DNA from: Seminavis robusta
Lineage: Eukaryota > Bacillariophyta > Bacillariophyceae > Naviculales > Naviculaceae
Length of the DNA stretch: 64,000 bases
Direction: 5' to 3'
Assembly: GCA_903772945.1 (NCBI GenBank)
Contig: CAICTM010000172.1
Span: 1 to 64,000 of the forward strand
Part shown: piece by piece, positions 33,763-44,324 of the stretch
Layout of the letters: every line of letters begins with the position of its first letter
Numbering within the stretch: position 1 is the stretch's first letter
Notes under the pieces: generated by a model
Databases searched by the model: none
Told to the model about the DNA's origin: nothing
The model's input: only the letters and a program-made list of their open reading frames with translations
Made by a program: the position numbers and the translations under genes

Positions 33763-36417
33763 CTAATGCTTCTTGCCAGATCTTCTCTGACCTCTCCGTT
33801 TGCTCTTGCCATTGGGTTTGCCAATCCTCTCTATTGCTGCTTGCAACTCAGACAGTCGTTTTTTTGTATTTGGATGCGTCAAATCTTTTCGCCAGCAAAT
33901 TTTGGCTGAGATTAATAATGCAGCATTTGGCTCCAACTTGAAATGATCCATCATCAACTTCAGTGCTGCATCAGCCTTTGCCCCAGGATTTAAAACATCA
34001 GATTTGGAATATGACTTGAGCAAGACATTGAAGGTAATGATGTCTGGTTTTGCTGATGTGTCCCCGCCATCATAGTCTTGAACCATGCATTGGAATAACC
34101 TCTCTGCATCATGACCGAGTCCACACTGGGCAAAAGCATTGATGACTGAGTTGTAGCTGATTGAATTTGGTTGTACAGGGAGGGTACCACTATTGAATAG
34201 GTCAATCATTCGATCCAGCACAGCTTCTGCTTGTCTTGCTGAATCAACATTGCTTGATTTTGCGAGAGCATCCAAAACGGCATTGAAGGACCGAATATTA
34301 GGCCTTGCACTCTTGTTGCCATCTAAGAACTCTTGATACATCTCCTCCAACAGTGCTTCAGCCTTGGAACATTCTCCTGCTCTTGCGAATGCATGGATGG
34401 TTGTGTTGTAGCAGATTGTGTTGGGGGGCTCATCCAAGAGACCACCTTGATAGTCCTTTTGCATCCTTCTCAGTACCCTTTCTGCATCATCGGCAAGACC
34501 ACCCTTAGCATAGGCATTGATGACTGAGCTAAAGCTGATTAAATCTGGTTGTACAGAGAGGGTACCACTATTGAAGAGGTCAATCATTCGATCCAGCACA
34601 GCTTCAGCTCTTTGAGCCGAATCAGGGTTGCTGGATTTTGCCAGAGCGTCCAACACACCACTGAATGAATGATTATTAGGCCGTGCACTTTCGTTGCCAT
34701 CTAAGAACTCTTGATACATCTCCTCCAAGAGGAATGCAGCCTTGGAACATTCTCCTGCTCTTGCGAATGCATGGATAGCTGCAGTGTAGGACACTGTATT
34801 TGGGGGCTCATTCAGAATACCATCGTGATAGGCCTTCGTCATTCTTCTCAGAACTCCTTCTGCCTCGTCGGGAAGGCCATGCTTGGCATAGACATTGATG
34901 ACAGAGTTGTAGCTGTAGGTATCGGGTTGTACGGAAAGGGTACCACTACTAGAGAGGTCAATCATTTGACCCAACACAGCTTCTGCTCTTTTTGCTGAAT
35001 CAGGGTTTCTTGATTTTGCCAGAGCATCCAACACAACATTGAATGACTGAGTATTAGGCCTTGCACTCTTGTTGCCATCAAGGAAATCTTGATACATCTC
35101 CTCCAACAGTGCTTCAGCCTTGAACATTCTCCTGCTCTTGCGAATGCATGGATGGTTGTGTTGTAGCAGATTGTGTTGGGGGGCTCATCCAAGAGACCAC
35201 CTTGATAGTCCTTTTGCATCCTTCTCAGTACCCTTTCTGCATCATCGGCAAGACCACCCTTAGCATAGGCATTGATGACTGAGCTAAAGCTGATTAAATC
35301 TGGTTGTACAGAGAGGGTACCACTATTGAAGAGGTCAATCATTCGATCCAGCACAGCTTCAGCTCTTTGAGCCGAATCAGGGTTGCTGGATTTTGCCAGA
35401 GCTCCAACACACCACTGAATGAATGATATTAGGCCTGCACTCTCGTTGCCATCTAAGAACTCTTGATACATCTCCTCCAACAGAAGTGGTTCAGCCTTGG
35501 AACATTCTCCTGCTCTTGCGAATGCATGGATGGTTGTGTTGTAGCAGATTGTGTTGGGGGGCTCATCCAAGAGACCACCTTGATAGTCCTTTTGCATCCT
35601 TCTCAGTACCCTTTCTGCATCATGGCAAGACCACCCTTAGCATAGGCATTGATGACGAGCTAGCTGATTGAATTTGGTTTTGCCTGTCGGTTGCCAGATT
35701 TGTAGTCTGCCTCCATTTGACCAAAGATCCGTTCGACACCCTGTACATCCCCGTGAATTGCGTAGGCTTTCATTGTTACGTTGTACAGGCGGGCGTCAAT
35801 CTGCGAGCCTAGAGATCTTTTTGGCATGGTTTGAATTTCTTGAAGGAGTTGTTCGGCAAACACCCCAGACTTTGGGTGCTTGGAATTCACCCAAGCTTGT
35901 AGCGCATATGTGAACATGGATGATTTTGGCAACTGATCCAGGAGAGACCCTTTTTGAAATTTCACGGCCCACCGGAGAGTCTTCTGTGCAGTTTCCGCCC
36001 TTTCCTTTGTGCCTATAGCAGCACCAGTAGCAAGCTCCTCGATGATGGAATTGAACGTGTTTTCTTGCAGTTTGGTGGATTTCTGGTAAAACCTTTTAAA
36101 GTTTTTCAGCATGGAGCGAAATCTTTTGCCTTTACCAAATCAAGCAGTACCTTGTCCGCTGCCGGTATTTTCAGTTGCTTCTTGACGGTGGAAAAATGTG
36201 GCCTTGGTTGGCGGCACACAGCGGAAGCTGCGACAGGATTCCAAAGTGCACTACTAGTATTGCTATTGGCAGGTTGTCGCCAGCTCACAACACTATTATT
36301 TGCTGCCTGATGATACGATAAGCTTAGCCGCAATTCTCGCATTGACGCCACGTGGGCCACGGCGGATTGCCGCCGAAGGGAGCGATTGACATTCCTCTTG
36401 AGAGAAGAACGAAACAT
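33763..36417 (-). CDS. Pentatricopeptide-repeat (PPR) protein, frame interrupted
   Basis: The gene begins at ATG 36417 with an Arg/Ser-rich presequence (MFRSSLKRNVNRSLRRQ), suggesting mitochondria or plastid. It continues into PPR motifs to 33763. PPR proteins bind organelle RNA for editing, splicing or stabilisation. The repeats form a higher-order unit of three PPRs (about 126 aa, 378 bp), with anchors FARAGECSKAEALLEEM, DALAKSSNPDSAQRAEAVLD and VINAYAKGGLADDAERVLRR. The frame breaks at about 36106-36112, 35590-35665, 35400-35430 and 35121. Against sister units nearly all differences are single missing bases, including GG to G at 35121. A 53-bp GT-AG intron could also explain the first break but the spanned codons look coding. 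The 33763-35127 part is intact (454 codons). It is either a decaying array or an under-polished assembly. Confidence 0.8.
34368..35660 (-). repeat. 378-bp higher-order tandem repeat inside the PPR gene
   Basis: The anchor attctcctgctcttgcgaat recurs at about 34371, 34748, 35126 and 35503, a spacing of 377-379 bp. The block from about 34371 to 34660 appears identical to that from about 35127 to 35400 (offset 756 bp), while the unit between them has diverged. This implies a recent two-unit duplication or gene conversion. Confidence 0.85.
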
Positions 36418-36918
36418 TTTGTCTAGCTAGATAGATACGGTACCGGTAGAACAGTTGCGACCTTTTTGAGCAATCTCTAGCTAGCTAGTACCGATACGGT
36501 ACACTTGTGTGGTACTAGTATGTCATGAGCGGCCGTTGCTGTGCTCTTCTTCCTTGTGTCTTTGTCGCGTTGTCGAGCAATCCACTTTCGGGTGTTGAGA
36601 GAAGATCCAAGCCTTCCTCGATCGTTATCCCTCTCCTTAGTAAGTCATCTTTTTCTTGTATGAAGACTGCTGCAGTCGGGTAGTTGAGGTATATATAGGG
36701 TTATGCATACCGAAAACACATAAATGCAATTGTATATTTACCATATCTACCTGCAATGAAAAGCTGTTTCCCGCCGCGACCATCCATCCGTGAGGTGACA
36801 CTCGTCAAAATGGCGCCATCAGCACGACAGAAGCAGTTGGCAAAACATTGCCATTCTTCTAGCTAGATGTGCTTGTAGCTCCAGACAACCATAGAATCAA
36901 AGCAGCGTCTTCACCACC
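36418..36918. other. Divergent promoter region
   Basis: It lies between the PPR gene and the J-protein gene. It carries ggtaccggta and tagctagctag motifs and a TATA-like gtatatataggg at about 36690-36701, roughly 220 bp before the J-protein ATG. The promoter assignment is inference only. Confidence 0.4.
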
Positions 36919-39327
36919 ATGACCTCCTCATCATTTGGCACAGTCCTGTTGTTACAGATTTTTCCGGCATTACTGCCTCCCAAGAATGATAACGATCGCG
37001 ATTTCTACGCCGTTCTTGACATCCCTAAAGGCGCCAGTGAACAAGACGTGCGCAAAGCGTACAAAAAGAAAAGTCTAGCATTGCATCCCGACAAACAAGC
37101 CCAACGAGGCGCATCAGCTCGATCCGCCGAAGAAGCCGCACGCGAGTACCAGTTGGTCCAAGAAGCCCATGCCTGTTTGTCGACTCCAGAAGGTCGTCAA
37201 CGCTATCATGCCGTCCAGTGCAGTCCAACGCGCTATCGATTTCTGACCCAAGAAGGAGGACTTGCCAATCAAACCCAAATTGTCAAGAATCTCAGTCAAG
37301 CGTCGTTCTCCGACAAGACGCGATTGGTCCTCTTTGTGTCGTTGTTTCCGGCATTGCTGCTAGTACAACCCATTCTCATTTGCGTCAAGATCAATCACTT
37401 GTTGGCACAATCGGGCGGCGCTTTGGAAAATGCGTCTTGGATGGCCATTCTCATTCCCTGGTGGGTCTTTCATTCCCTGTTCATTCTCTTTTGGGTGGTG
37501 GTTCTGGCGGCCGCCAGGGCCAGTCATCCTCCTGCCATGTTTGCCATTGTCACCACCATCGTAGAACAAATTCTATGGTTGATTGCCTTTATTGTGTTGG
37601 CATTGCGATGGGATCAGGTCATCACCGCCGACTATGCACTCGTCTTTATTCCAGTCTACCTGGCACTCATTGCCAAATGGGTTCACACGATACTTCTCAT
37701 GCAACAAATTGCAGAAGACATGGCCAAAATGGTCTCCAAAGATCATTTCCTTACTGTCATTTTACAAGGACGGGAACCAGAGCAATTGGAAGAAGAAGAA
37801 CTGAAAGACTTGCACGACAAATACGTGGTCGTACAACAAATACCCGCCGATGTCGAGCACGCATTGGAAAACGACTCCGCACTGAAAAACTTGCCCGACG
37901 AGGAAAAAGAAGAAATTCGAGTCACGTCGTCCAAAGAATTTGAAGCCGCCATGGAAGCTTTTAATGATGCACGCTTGGCCATTTTCCGATCCATGCTCTT
38001 TGAGGTTGCCTTTTTGGTACTCGTCATTCTCAAAGTTGATGATCACGCTCCGATTTTGAGTTGGTGGATTGTCTTTTGTCCCATTCTGTCGTCGTATACA
38101 GCACGGTATGTACGAACGTGTTTTGCATGTTGTTGTCAAGCCACACCCGCCGTGGATCCAGACGAAGCCGTAGTGCTGGCGGCCATGGAGAAAAAGGCAC
38201 AAGAAGAAGAAGAAAAGACAAAAAACAAGGGATTTGATCTCGAGTCGACCGTCATATTGCACAGTCTCAACACGGAAGAATTCAATGGCAAGACGGGAAT
38301 CATCAAGGGACCACTCGACGCAGAAACAGGTCGTCAGCAAGTATTCATTCCACAACTCAACAAAACCGCAGCGCTCAAATTGGACAATTTGACGCCGATG
38401 GATGGTGCTGGCGGTGTAGCCTATGGGCATGCGTCCATCAATATTGACACGACTGCAGGGGAAAACAAGGACAATTCTGCAGACGCCAATGACAATAGTA
38501 CTCCAACAACAACGGACGACAAAAAGGAGGAAACCGCGGCGGAGAAACCACAATCAGCAGCCAACGAAAACAAGGACGAAACCGACCAAGGTGGGAATGG
38601 CAACAGTGCTGCTCAGGCTGCTACTCTTGCTACTGACCAACCTTCCTCGTCACCCGACAATCCAGCCTATGGTACTTTTGAGGATGGTGAAAAGAAGGAC
38701 AATGACGATGACGATGGCAGCATTCACATTGAAGTGGATGCAGAAACCTACCGAGCATATCAATCGGCGTATGCGGCTGCCGAAGCAACTGCCATGGAAA
38801 AACGAGTCAAAGCGGGACAAGACAATTGCGTCACGACCATCCGACTCGTCATGGTGTGCCTATTAGTCGCCAAACTGGAACTATCGTACGCAGCCATTGA
38901 AGAACGAGAACAAAATGAGGATGCCGATGTCGATGTGGGATTCAATACGCTGTGGCTGATCTTTCCACTCTTCCTCGTGGCTGGATTGATGATGGGTTGT
39001 TGTGCCTGTCTCATTTACAGTGCACCCGACCCAGACGAACTCATGCAGCATGAGGGCGAGAATAATGAAGAAGGCGACGAAGAGGCAGGCGGACAAGACA
39101 CGCCCATTGTAGTTGCACCACCTCCTGAAATGGACGTGCCATCTCCGAACGAGGCAGCCAGCGCACAATCCACAGAACCGGACGCCCCACCAGAAGCCGC
39201 AAACAATGACGGTGAAGATGACGCAAAAAAGAAAGAAGACGCAGCTGCGGTAGACGAACAAGACAATCCAACGTCCCCACCTCCGGTGGAAGAAGATGTG
39301 GGTGGAGATATGAATGATTTAGACTAG
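36919..39327 (+). CDS. Multi-pass membrane DnaJ (J-domain) protein
   Basis: The single-exon frame from ATG 36919 encodes 802 aa. A short hydrophobic start precedes a J domain (about 27-95) with DFYAVLDIPKGAS and the HPD triad at 56-58, which stimulates Hsp70 ATPase. Hydrophobic segments follow at about 135-160, 175-200, 215-235 and 240-260, two near 355-400, and two near the C-terminus (about 640-660 and 675-695). A small KOW/SH3-like segment with LNTEEFNGKTGIIKGPLD lies near residue 450. The rest is acidic and disordered. It is probably a membrane-anchored Hsp70 co-chaperone in the ER or another endomembrane, with family position unclear. No Cys-rich zinc domain of type I J-proteins is present. 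Confidence 0.85.
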   Translation: MTSSSFGTVLLLQIFPALLPPKNDNDRDFYAVLDIPKGASEQDVRKAYKKKSLALHPDKQAQRGASARSAEEAAREYQLVQEAHACLSTPEGRQRYHAVQCSPTRYRFLTQEGGLANQTQIVKNLSQASFSDKTRLVLFVSLFPALLLVQPILICVKINHLLAQSGGALENASWMAILIPWWVFHSLFILFWVVVLAAARASHPPAMFAIVTTIVEQILWLIAFIVLALRWDQVITADYALVFIPVYLALIAKWVHTILLMQQIAEDMAKMVSKDHFLTVILQGREPEQLEEEELKDLHDKYVVVQQIPADVEHALENDSALKNLPDEEKEEIRVTSSKEFEAAMEAFNDARLAIFRSMLFEVAFLVLVILKVDDHAPILSWWIVFCPILSSYTARYVRTCFACCCQATPAVDPDEAVVLAAMEKKAQEEEEKTKNKGFDLESTVILHSLNTEEFNGKTGIIKGPLDAETGRQQVFIPQLNKTAALKLDNLTPMDGAGGVAYGHASINIDTTAGENKDNSADANDNSTPTTTDDKKEETAAEKPQSAANENKDETDQGGNGNSAAQAATLATDQPSSSPDNPAYGTFEDGEKKDNDDDDGSIHIEVDAETYRAYQSAYAAAEATAMEKRVKAGQDNCVTTIRLVMVCLLVAKLELSYAAIEEREQNEDADVDVGFNTLWLIFPLFLVAGLMMGCCACLIYSAPDPDELMQHEGENNEEGDEEAGGQDTPIVVAPPPEMDVPSPNEAASAQSTEPDAPPEAANNDGEDDAKKKEDAAAVDEQDNPTSPPPVEEDVGGDMNDLD

Positions 39328-39680
39328 CAAGTGTCCATGTGGATGTCTAGCTAGAAACCAAAACTGTAACTAATTTTGACGATAATGAGTGATGCCTTTC
39401 CTGCTCTTCCCACAATAACCTGGCAGCACACGAAGAAGCAAGGGTTCCACATGCTGCGGGTCCGAACTCCTTTCCTTTTATGCCGACGTCTCGTTGTCAA
39501 AAGCTGTCCAGCCTGGGAGTCGACGGTTGATCGGATGCGTGTTTATCGGTTGTGGCGTTTTCCCCCCCTTCAGAAGTGACGGATACAAAAGCAAACATCC
39601 TGGGATTGGAAGTACAGGAACGGTCCTAGCCTATCTACTTTGCAGCAGCATACAGAGCTCCCCATTAGCAACTAATGTAT
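39328..39680. other. Intergenic region between convergent genes
   Basis: About 350 bp of 3' flanks. No gene, strong repeat or RNA was seen. Confidence 0.6.
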
Positions 39681-40997
39681 CTACTGGAACTCGGGCACAT
39701 TACAAAAATCCCAACCCTGCTCAAGTACCAGTCGTTTAATCTCTCGCTGAATCTTTCCCCACAAGTCTGGCTTGGTTTCCCACGGAGTGCGCCCCCCTCC
39801 GAGCAGATCCATGGATTGCAAGAGCAAGGATGTGATGGAATGTACCGTCTCGAGGGCCAGCCACGGTGCCAAAGGTCCCAATTCGAACGAAGAAGACTCT
39901 GTTTGGTAGGCCTTCCATATTTGCTCGGCTTGTGTTCGGTTGGCACATACCTTTCGGCACAACAAGAGCAATTCAAAACGAGGGTCTGCCAAAGCCGCTT
40001 CCTCCCAATCCAAAACGGAGGATATCCGTGGATGATTGTTGCTGTTAGCTCTTGTAGTATCGGTCTGTTGTGCAAAGATGATGTTTTGTGGTTGACAATC
40101 CATGTGACACAACACCATGGGCAATGGGCGGGGTTTCTCGGTTTTCAGCTGATGAATGGCTTTTCCAAGTACGTCAATGGCCGCTAGCAAGTTGGGATCT
40201 CCAGTATTAGTAGTAGCGGACGTGGTTTGCACCATTTTGACGTGCTCTTGTTGATATAGAGCCATCATGGAAGAATAGGTAAATCCCACAACAGTTCCAT
40301 CGGAATGGTTGCTTGCAGGTTTTCTCAGCGCGTCTAGATCCTGTTGCAGTTCCGTGCAATGTTGTTGCATATATTTGTGTAGAGGAAGCGTGACTTGATT
40401 CAGGATGGACAATGTATAATCACAACACTGGTTCTCTGGAACTCGGCCCCACCTCGGATGAGGCTCGTCAAATCCGAATTCAAGGCGCGTCTTGACCATG
40501 CCGTCCATCCAAGTGGTATCCATTTGCCAGTTTTCATGAAAGAGCAAGGAATCCGGACCCACATAGGACAGGATGGCCCAAGGATGCTCATCCTTTTCAC
40601 TCTTGTCGTTTGCGTTGTTGTCGTGTGAAAAGTACAGCACGAAAGGAATGTGGATGCTGAGTGCTCTGTGGGCAATTCGATATCCAGCCACTTCGGATCT
40701 TGCCAATTCTGCGACTTGGTTTTGATTACAGCGATTGAGATTCCACCAACAAGAGGATGCCTTCCACAATCGAAGGACCAACTTGTTGCGTCCCACGTGC
40801 AGTGCTCTTTCCCATTCGCCAGAACCCATTTTGGAGGATGGCTTCTGGACCTGATCCACAATCCATACTCGTTGTTGCGCCGACTTGAGCTCGACAAAGT
40901 TGGCAGATTCTACTACTTCGGATCCAAGGATGGTGCTCAAATGGCTCACAACGTATTCCGGAACCCCGTCATTCTCCGATGTCGACGCTTCTTCCAT
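39681..40997 (-). CDS. Aminoglycoside-phosphotransferase (APH)-family small-molecule kinase
   Basis: The single-exon frame from ATG 40997 encodes 438 aa. The catalytic loop reads CHMDCQPQN (His298, Asp300, Asn305) and the metal-binding Asp is in VLDWEEAALADPRFE (Asp330), both standard for APH/choline-kinase-like enzymes. The N-lobe has LVLRLWKASSCWW, where the Arg/Lys could bind ATP. Eukaryotic members phosphorylate choline, ethanolamine, sugars or unknown metabolites; nothing here fixes the substrate. No signal peptide or TM was seen, so the cytosol is likely. Length and completeness are normal for the family. Confidence 0.85.
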   Translation of the reverse strand: MEEASTSENDGVPEYVVSHLSTILGSEVVESANFVELKSAQQRVWIVDQVQKPSSKMGSGEWERALHVGRNKLVLRLWKASSCWWNLNRCNQNQVAELARSEVAGYRIAHRALSIHIPFVLYFSHDNNANDKSEKDEHPWAILSYVGPDSLLFHENWQMDTTWMDGMVKTRLEFGFDEPHPRWGRVPENQCCDYTLSILNQVTLPLHKYMQQHCTELQQDLDALRKPASNHSDGTVVGFTYSSMMALYQQEHVKMVQTTSATTNTGDPNLLAAIDVLGKAIHQLKTEKPRPLPMVLCHMDCQPQNIIFAQQTDTTRANSNNHPRISSVLDWEEAALADPRFELLLLCRKVCANRTQAEQIWKAYQTESSSFELGPLAPWLALETVHSITSLLLQSMDLLGGGRTPWETKPDLWGKIQREIKRLVLEQGWDFCNVPEFQ

Positions 40998-41454
40998 GAT
41001 CTCTTGCTCTGACTGTCCTGTTGTCTAAATATCGTTATAATGTTCCTGTTGTCTTATGAATAGTGTGCCAATATCATTCACAGCTGTACTCTTATGTGCT
41101 TGCGATGTTGGGTCATGTCTTATAGACCGTCCATCCAACGTTGGTCAACACCATGGCGTCTTCGTCTGTTTGAGAGATCTCACAGAAGTGAAGCCGGCTT
41201 GACTGGCAAATCGAATTTGGTCTGGTCACATTGGTTCAGCCTGGTTATGGGTGCGAAAAAAGCCGTTGCTAAAGTTCCTGATAACATGTACTAGTAGATC
41301 GAAACATTCAATCTTCACTCGGGTTTTTTAGAGTTGGTGGATTAATTTGTCGTTTCTTCCTCTTTTGAAAGGGTCCAAAGATGCTCTGACATGATACGTA
41401 CGACATCATTATTTGGTTGTGATAGCAGCAATTGACATTGCGAATATCATATCC
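40998..41454. other. Divergent intergenic region
   Basis: It lies between the APH-family kinase and the Gln-rich protein. No motif beyond a short ccaacgttgg palindrome (about 41136-41145) was noticed. Confidence 0.5.
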
Positions 41455-42534
41455 ATGTCGTCGTTGGCAGTGTTGCCAGCGGGTTCCAGGAAGCGCTCTC
41501 CTTCGAAGCCTCCTTTCATAGGACAGTTAGCGACGAAAGCCAAACAAGTCGACACTCCACAAACGCTGCAGCAGCCAGAGCAAAAAGTTGCGAAGAAGCG
41601 GCAGCAGGCTGATTTCCTGGAATGGATAGCCTACTACTCAGCAGTTGAAGTTTATCATCAGCAGCAGCAACTACAGCAGCAGCAGAGTCAGCAACACAAA
41701 AAGAAGACACAGCAGAACAAGCACCAGCAACAAGAAGTTCATTTAAGCAACCCGAACGCTGCCCGGAAACTTTACTTCACTACACTTCCATCTTCTGAGG
41801 TAGCAAGTGCAAGATACTGTATTGGCTTGAATGTTCTGGTGTCTGTCGGAGACTACAGCAGCAATGCTACTATTCATGAGAGTGATGTCCCCACAAAGTT
41901 GGTCTTGGCAACGGTGAAAAGTGTTGGTAAAATATTGGGAGAAGTTTGCTACAAGGTGCAACTACAGCAAGGCGATCCCAACAGCCATGGCAATGTGTAC
42001 CTGGAAGAAGACTTGCGCTTTGCGTCCAATACTGTTGTCTCATATCGCGAACTTCCGGCATTGGTTAAGGAAGTTTCGGACATCGACGATGAATCCTACA
42101 CTATCAAACTGCTGAACCAAGATGACAATAAGCGCAATGTGGTCACAACAGTGTCGGCACTGGATCTGTCATGCCGCAAGCCGCCTCAAGTTGTCAAGCA
42201 GAAGAAGGCCAAAGCACGCAAAGCCGTTCAAGGTGTCAAAAATACGCAACGGTCTCTGTTTCGCCGTATGTTTCGAGGCCACGGGATCCGCAATCTCACT
42301 CATGCCAGCCAGAAGCTCCAAACGTATGCACAACAACTCGATGGCGATCACCGGCACCTTGTCTCAGGGCTATGTTTGCCTTTTCACTTGGAAGCATACT
42401 GTGCCAGAGGAAATGCATGTTGCTGCAGTGAATCACATCAGGACCTCACAGAACAACAAGCTTGGCTTCTAGAGCATTGCCTCTGTCCCGGAGCTGATCC
42501 CTACCCGGCCACCGCTACCAATAGTCTTTGCTGA
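41455..42534 (+). CDS. Gln-rich protein of unknown function
   Basis: The frame from ATG 41455 encodes 359 aa (MSSLAVLPAGSRKRSPSK start). After a basic N-terminus there is a Q-rich segment (about 75-105), then an ordered-looking region with YFTTLPSSEVASARYCIGLN, VSVGDYSSNATIHES and LRFASNTVVSYREL. A Lys/Arg-rich segment follows, and a Cys/His-containing C-terminus (CARGNACCCSESHQDL). I do not recognise a domain; the middle could be an SH3/Tudor-like barrel. No TM is seen. A nuclear protein is plausible given the basic and Q-rich composition, but this is inference. Confidence 0.55.
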   Translation: MSSLAVLPAGSRKRSPSKPPFIGQLATKAKQVDTPQTLQQPEQKVAKKRQQADFLEWIAYYSAVEVYHQQQQLQQQQSQQHKKKTQQNKHQQQEVHLSNPNAARKLYFTTLPSSEVASARYCIGLNVLVSVGDYSSNATIHESDVPTKLVLATVKSVGKILGEVCYKVQLQQGDPNSHGNVYLEEDLRFASNTVVSYRELPALVKEVSDIDDESYTIKLLNQDDNKRNVVTTVSALDLSCRKPPQVVKQKKAKARKAVQGVKNTQRSLFRRMFRGHGIRNLTHASQKLQTYAQQLDGDHRHLVSGLCLPFHLEAYCARGNACCCSESHQDLTEQQAWLLEHCLCPGADPYPATATNSLC

Positions 42535-43118
42535 TCCAGAAGCCCACCTATATGCCGTCTTGCCACGAGCTACCTCTCTCATAATACATTGTCAGTTCAG
42601 CAGCACCGGGCACTTTGCCTACAATCAACTCCCAGCTACGGTACCGGTAGGTAGGAGCCACCTGAATCAATTACCATAACATAAGAGACATAAGAGTATT
42701 CTTAACATTCCCATATTCCCCCTAGCTAGTCTCTTGATTCTTGCCTCCAAATTCGTAACTTCGCTTCAAAAAATCATGATATCTCGACGGTGCCGTAGAT
42801 CCCGTTCAGTTCCAGACGAACTCTAAGTTGGAACAGTACCGGTATGGGGCAAATCATCATGGTTGCTTGTAGCGTGATCTAGTAGTGTATCAGCAAAGAG
42901 TTTTCTGTGTGTTACAAGTTACACATCCTTTTCTGGAGTCGGCCCCTGGGGAAGATGTCATGGAGGAAACCAGAATGTCCACACCATCAGTGACAATGTT
43001 TTAGGGTAACTAGGTTGTTGGCTAATACCGACATGTACCTACACAGCGTACCGGTAGCTACAGTGTCGATAGGATGGCTGTATGGCTGTGCCAATTTCGT
43101 TTTGGCTGTGGTCTACCT
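42535..43118. other. Intergenic region, no supported gene
   Basis: The stretch carries ggtaccggtaggtagg and other short palindromes but no coding feature. Confidence 0.6.
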
Positions 43119-43766
43119 CTACCATACTCCCGTGTCGTCTTCTAGCGGCCACGCCTGAAGCGCCTTGACACCTTGGGCTTCGGCAGGTAAAAATGCCAGT
43201 TCCTCTCCTGTTTCACCACTCAACACTACCAACGCTGGGACTCCCGATCGACGACCAAAACCAAATTTGAGTGATTCCGAGCCAGACCAAATGTTGTATT
43301 GTCGCTTGATTTCATCGGCATCGTCCCCAAATGGAACACTGAGCATTTCAAAGGCGCTGGCTCTCTGGAGAGCCGCCTCTTGGGATCGATCCGAGGGTAC
43401 ATATATCAATGCCAACTCTCCCTTGCCCGCATCACGAGCCGCTTGTCGAAATTGGAGCAGGGAGGGTTCAAACGATGTACACATGGGACACCATCCGGCA
43501 GCCATATAGTAGGCAACCCGTTTGCCACTCAACAGTTCGGAATAGTGTTCGGAGGAGAGCTCGTTTCCTTCGGGATCGAGGAGACGGCGTGGAAGAGACG
43601 ACACGGCAGCATCGCTGGCGGTGCTACCGGTACTACTAAAGAGACGGACGGGGCGAAAATGAGAGGAGGGAGGGAGCGTCTTGACCGCCAAGAAAGCAGT
43701 GGCCAGGGGAGCTGCGACCAGCAACGAACCGACAGGGCGTGATAAGAGAGTCCTAAAGTTGAGCAT
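43119..43766 (-). CDS. Plastid thioredoxin-like (nucleoredoxin/tryparedoxin-type) protein
   Basis: The single-exon frame from ATG 43766 encodes 215 aa. The N-terminus has a signal peptide with ATAFLAV at the expected cleavage site, then an Arg/Ser-rich stretch. This matches the diatom ASAFAP-type bipartite plastid presequence. The mature part is a thioredoxin fold with the active site GWCPMC (Cys93, Cys96) after AYYMAA, and GVPALVVL near the cis-Pro position. WCPMC differs from WCGPC and resembles tryparedoxin and nucleoredoxin. A thiol-disulfide exchange role in the plastid is inferred; the partner is unknown. Confidence 0.82.
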   Translation of the reverse strand: MLNFRTLLSRPVGSLLVAAPLATAFLAVKTLPPSSHFRPVRLFSSTGSTASDAAVSSLPRRLLDPEGNELSSEHYSELLSGKRVAYYMAAGWCPMCTSFEPSLLQFRQAARDAGKGELALIYVPSDRSQEAALQRASAFEMLSVPFGDDADEIKRQYNIWSGSESLKFGFGRRSGVPALVVLSGETGEELAFLPAEAQGVKALQAWPLEDDTGVW

Positions 43767-44324
43767 TGCCTTGATTACTAAGTCTCCTTCTAAGTCTCCT
43801 TGAGTTGTTGGTAGTTGAAAGAGGGTTTCGATGTTGCGATGAGCAACAAGGGGAGTGACAGGTCAATGAAGAATCACGTGTTGTTTTCACAAAAATGAGG
43901 ATGACGTCACAGAGTTCCAAGTGGAATCTTACGTCAACTGGCGGGTGCAGATAAGCCACCAAACTGGCTTTCCCAAAAATGAGGAGGACGTCACAGAAAG
44001 CTCAATAAGTCTTCTGCGTCCAAACTGGCCAGGATATTCTTCGAAGTGGGATCACACAAACTGCATGAATGGTGTTGACTGGCTGGCAGTCCCTTTCTAG
44101 TAGCTAGCTTTTATCCCCGGCCGCACCGCACTTCCATTGCAGCAAGACCCGCATTGACGGTACCACCCGAATAATAGCATCGATCAGATCGGCTCGTAGA
44201 TGGAAGTGTTTTGCTCCATTGCTCGAGACGATTTGAGGGTCGCTGTAGCAGTCGTGCAATTTCGGGATAAGGGCGACCAAAAAACTTGGTGTGTCATAAA
44301 AAGGAAAATCAAGAAATCACAAAA
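43767..44324. other. Divergent intergenic region
   Basis: It lies between the thioredoxin-like and LRR genes. An approximate duplication of aaaaatgaggatgacgtcacagag occurs at about 43891 and 43975, each containing tgacgtca-like CRE/bZIP cores. These may be regulatory sites, which is inference only. Confidence 0.45.

Noticed and set aside
36065-36117. A 53-nt GT-AG intron near the start of the PPR gene
   Set aside because: It would restore the frame but the removed codons look coding, and other units of the gene show one-base gaps; kept only as an alternative.
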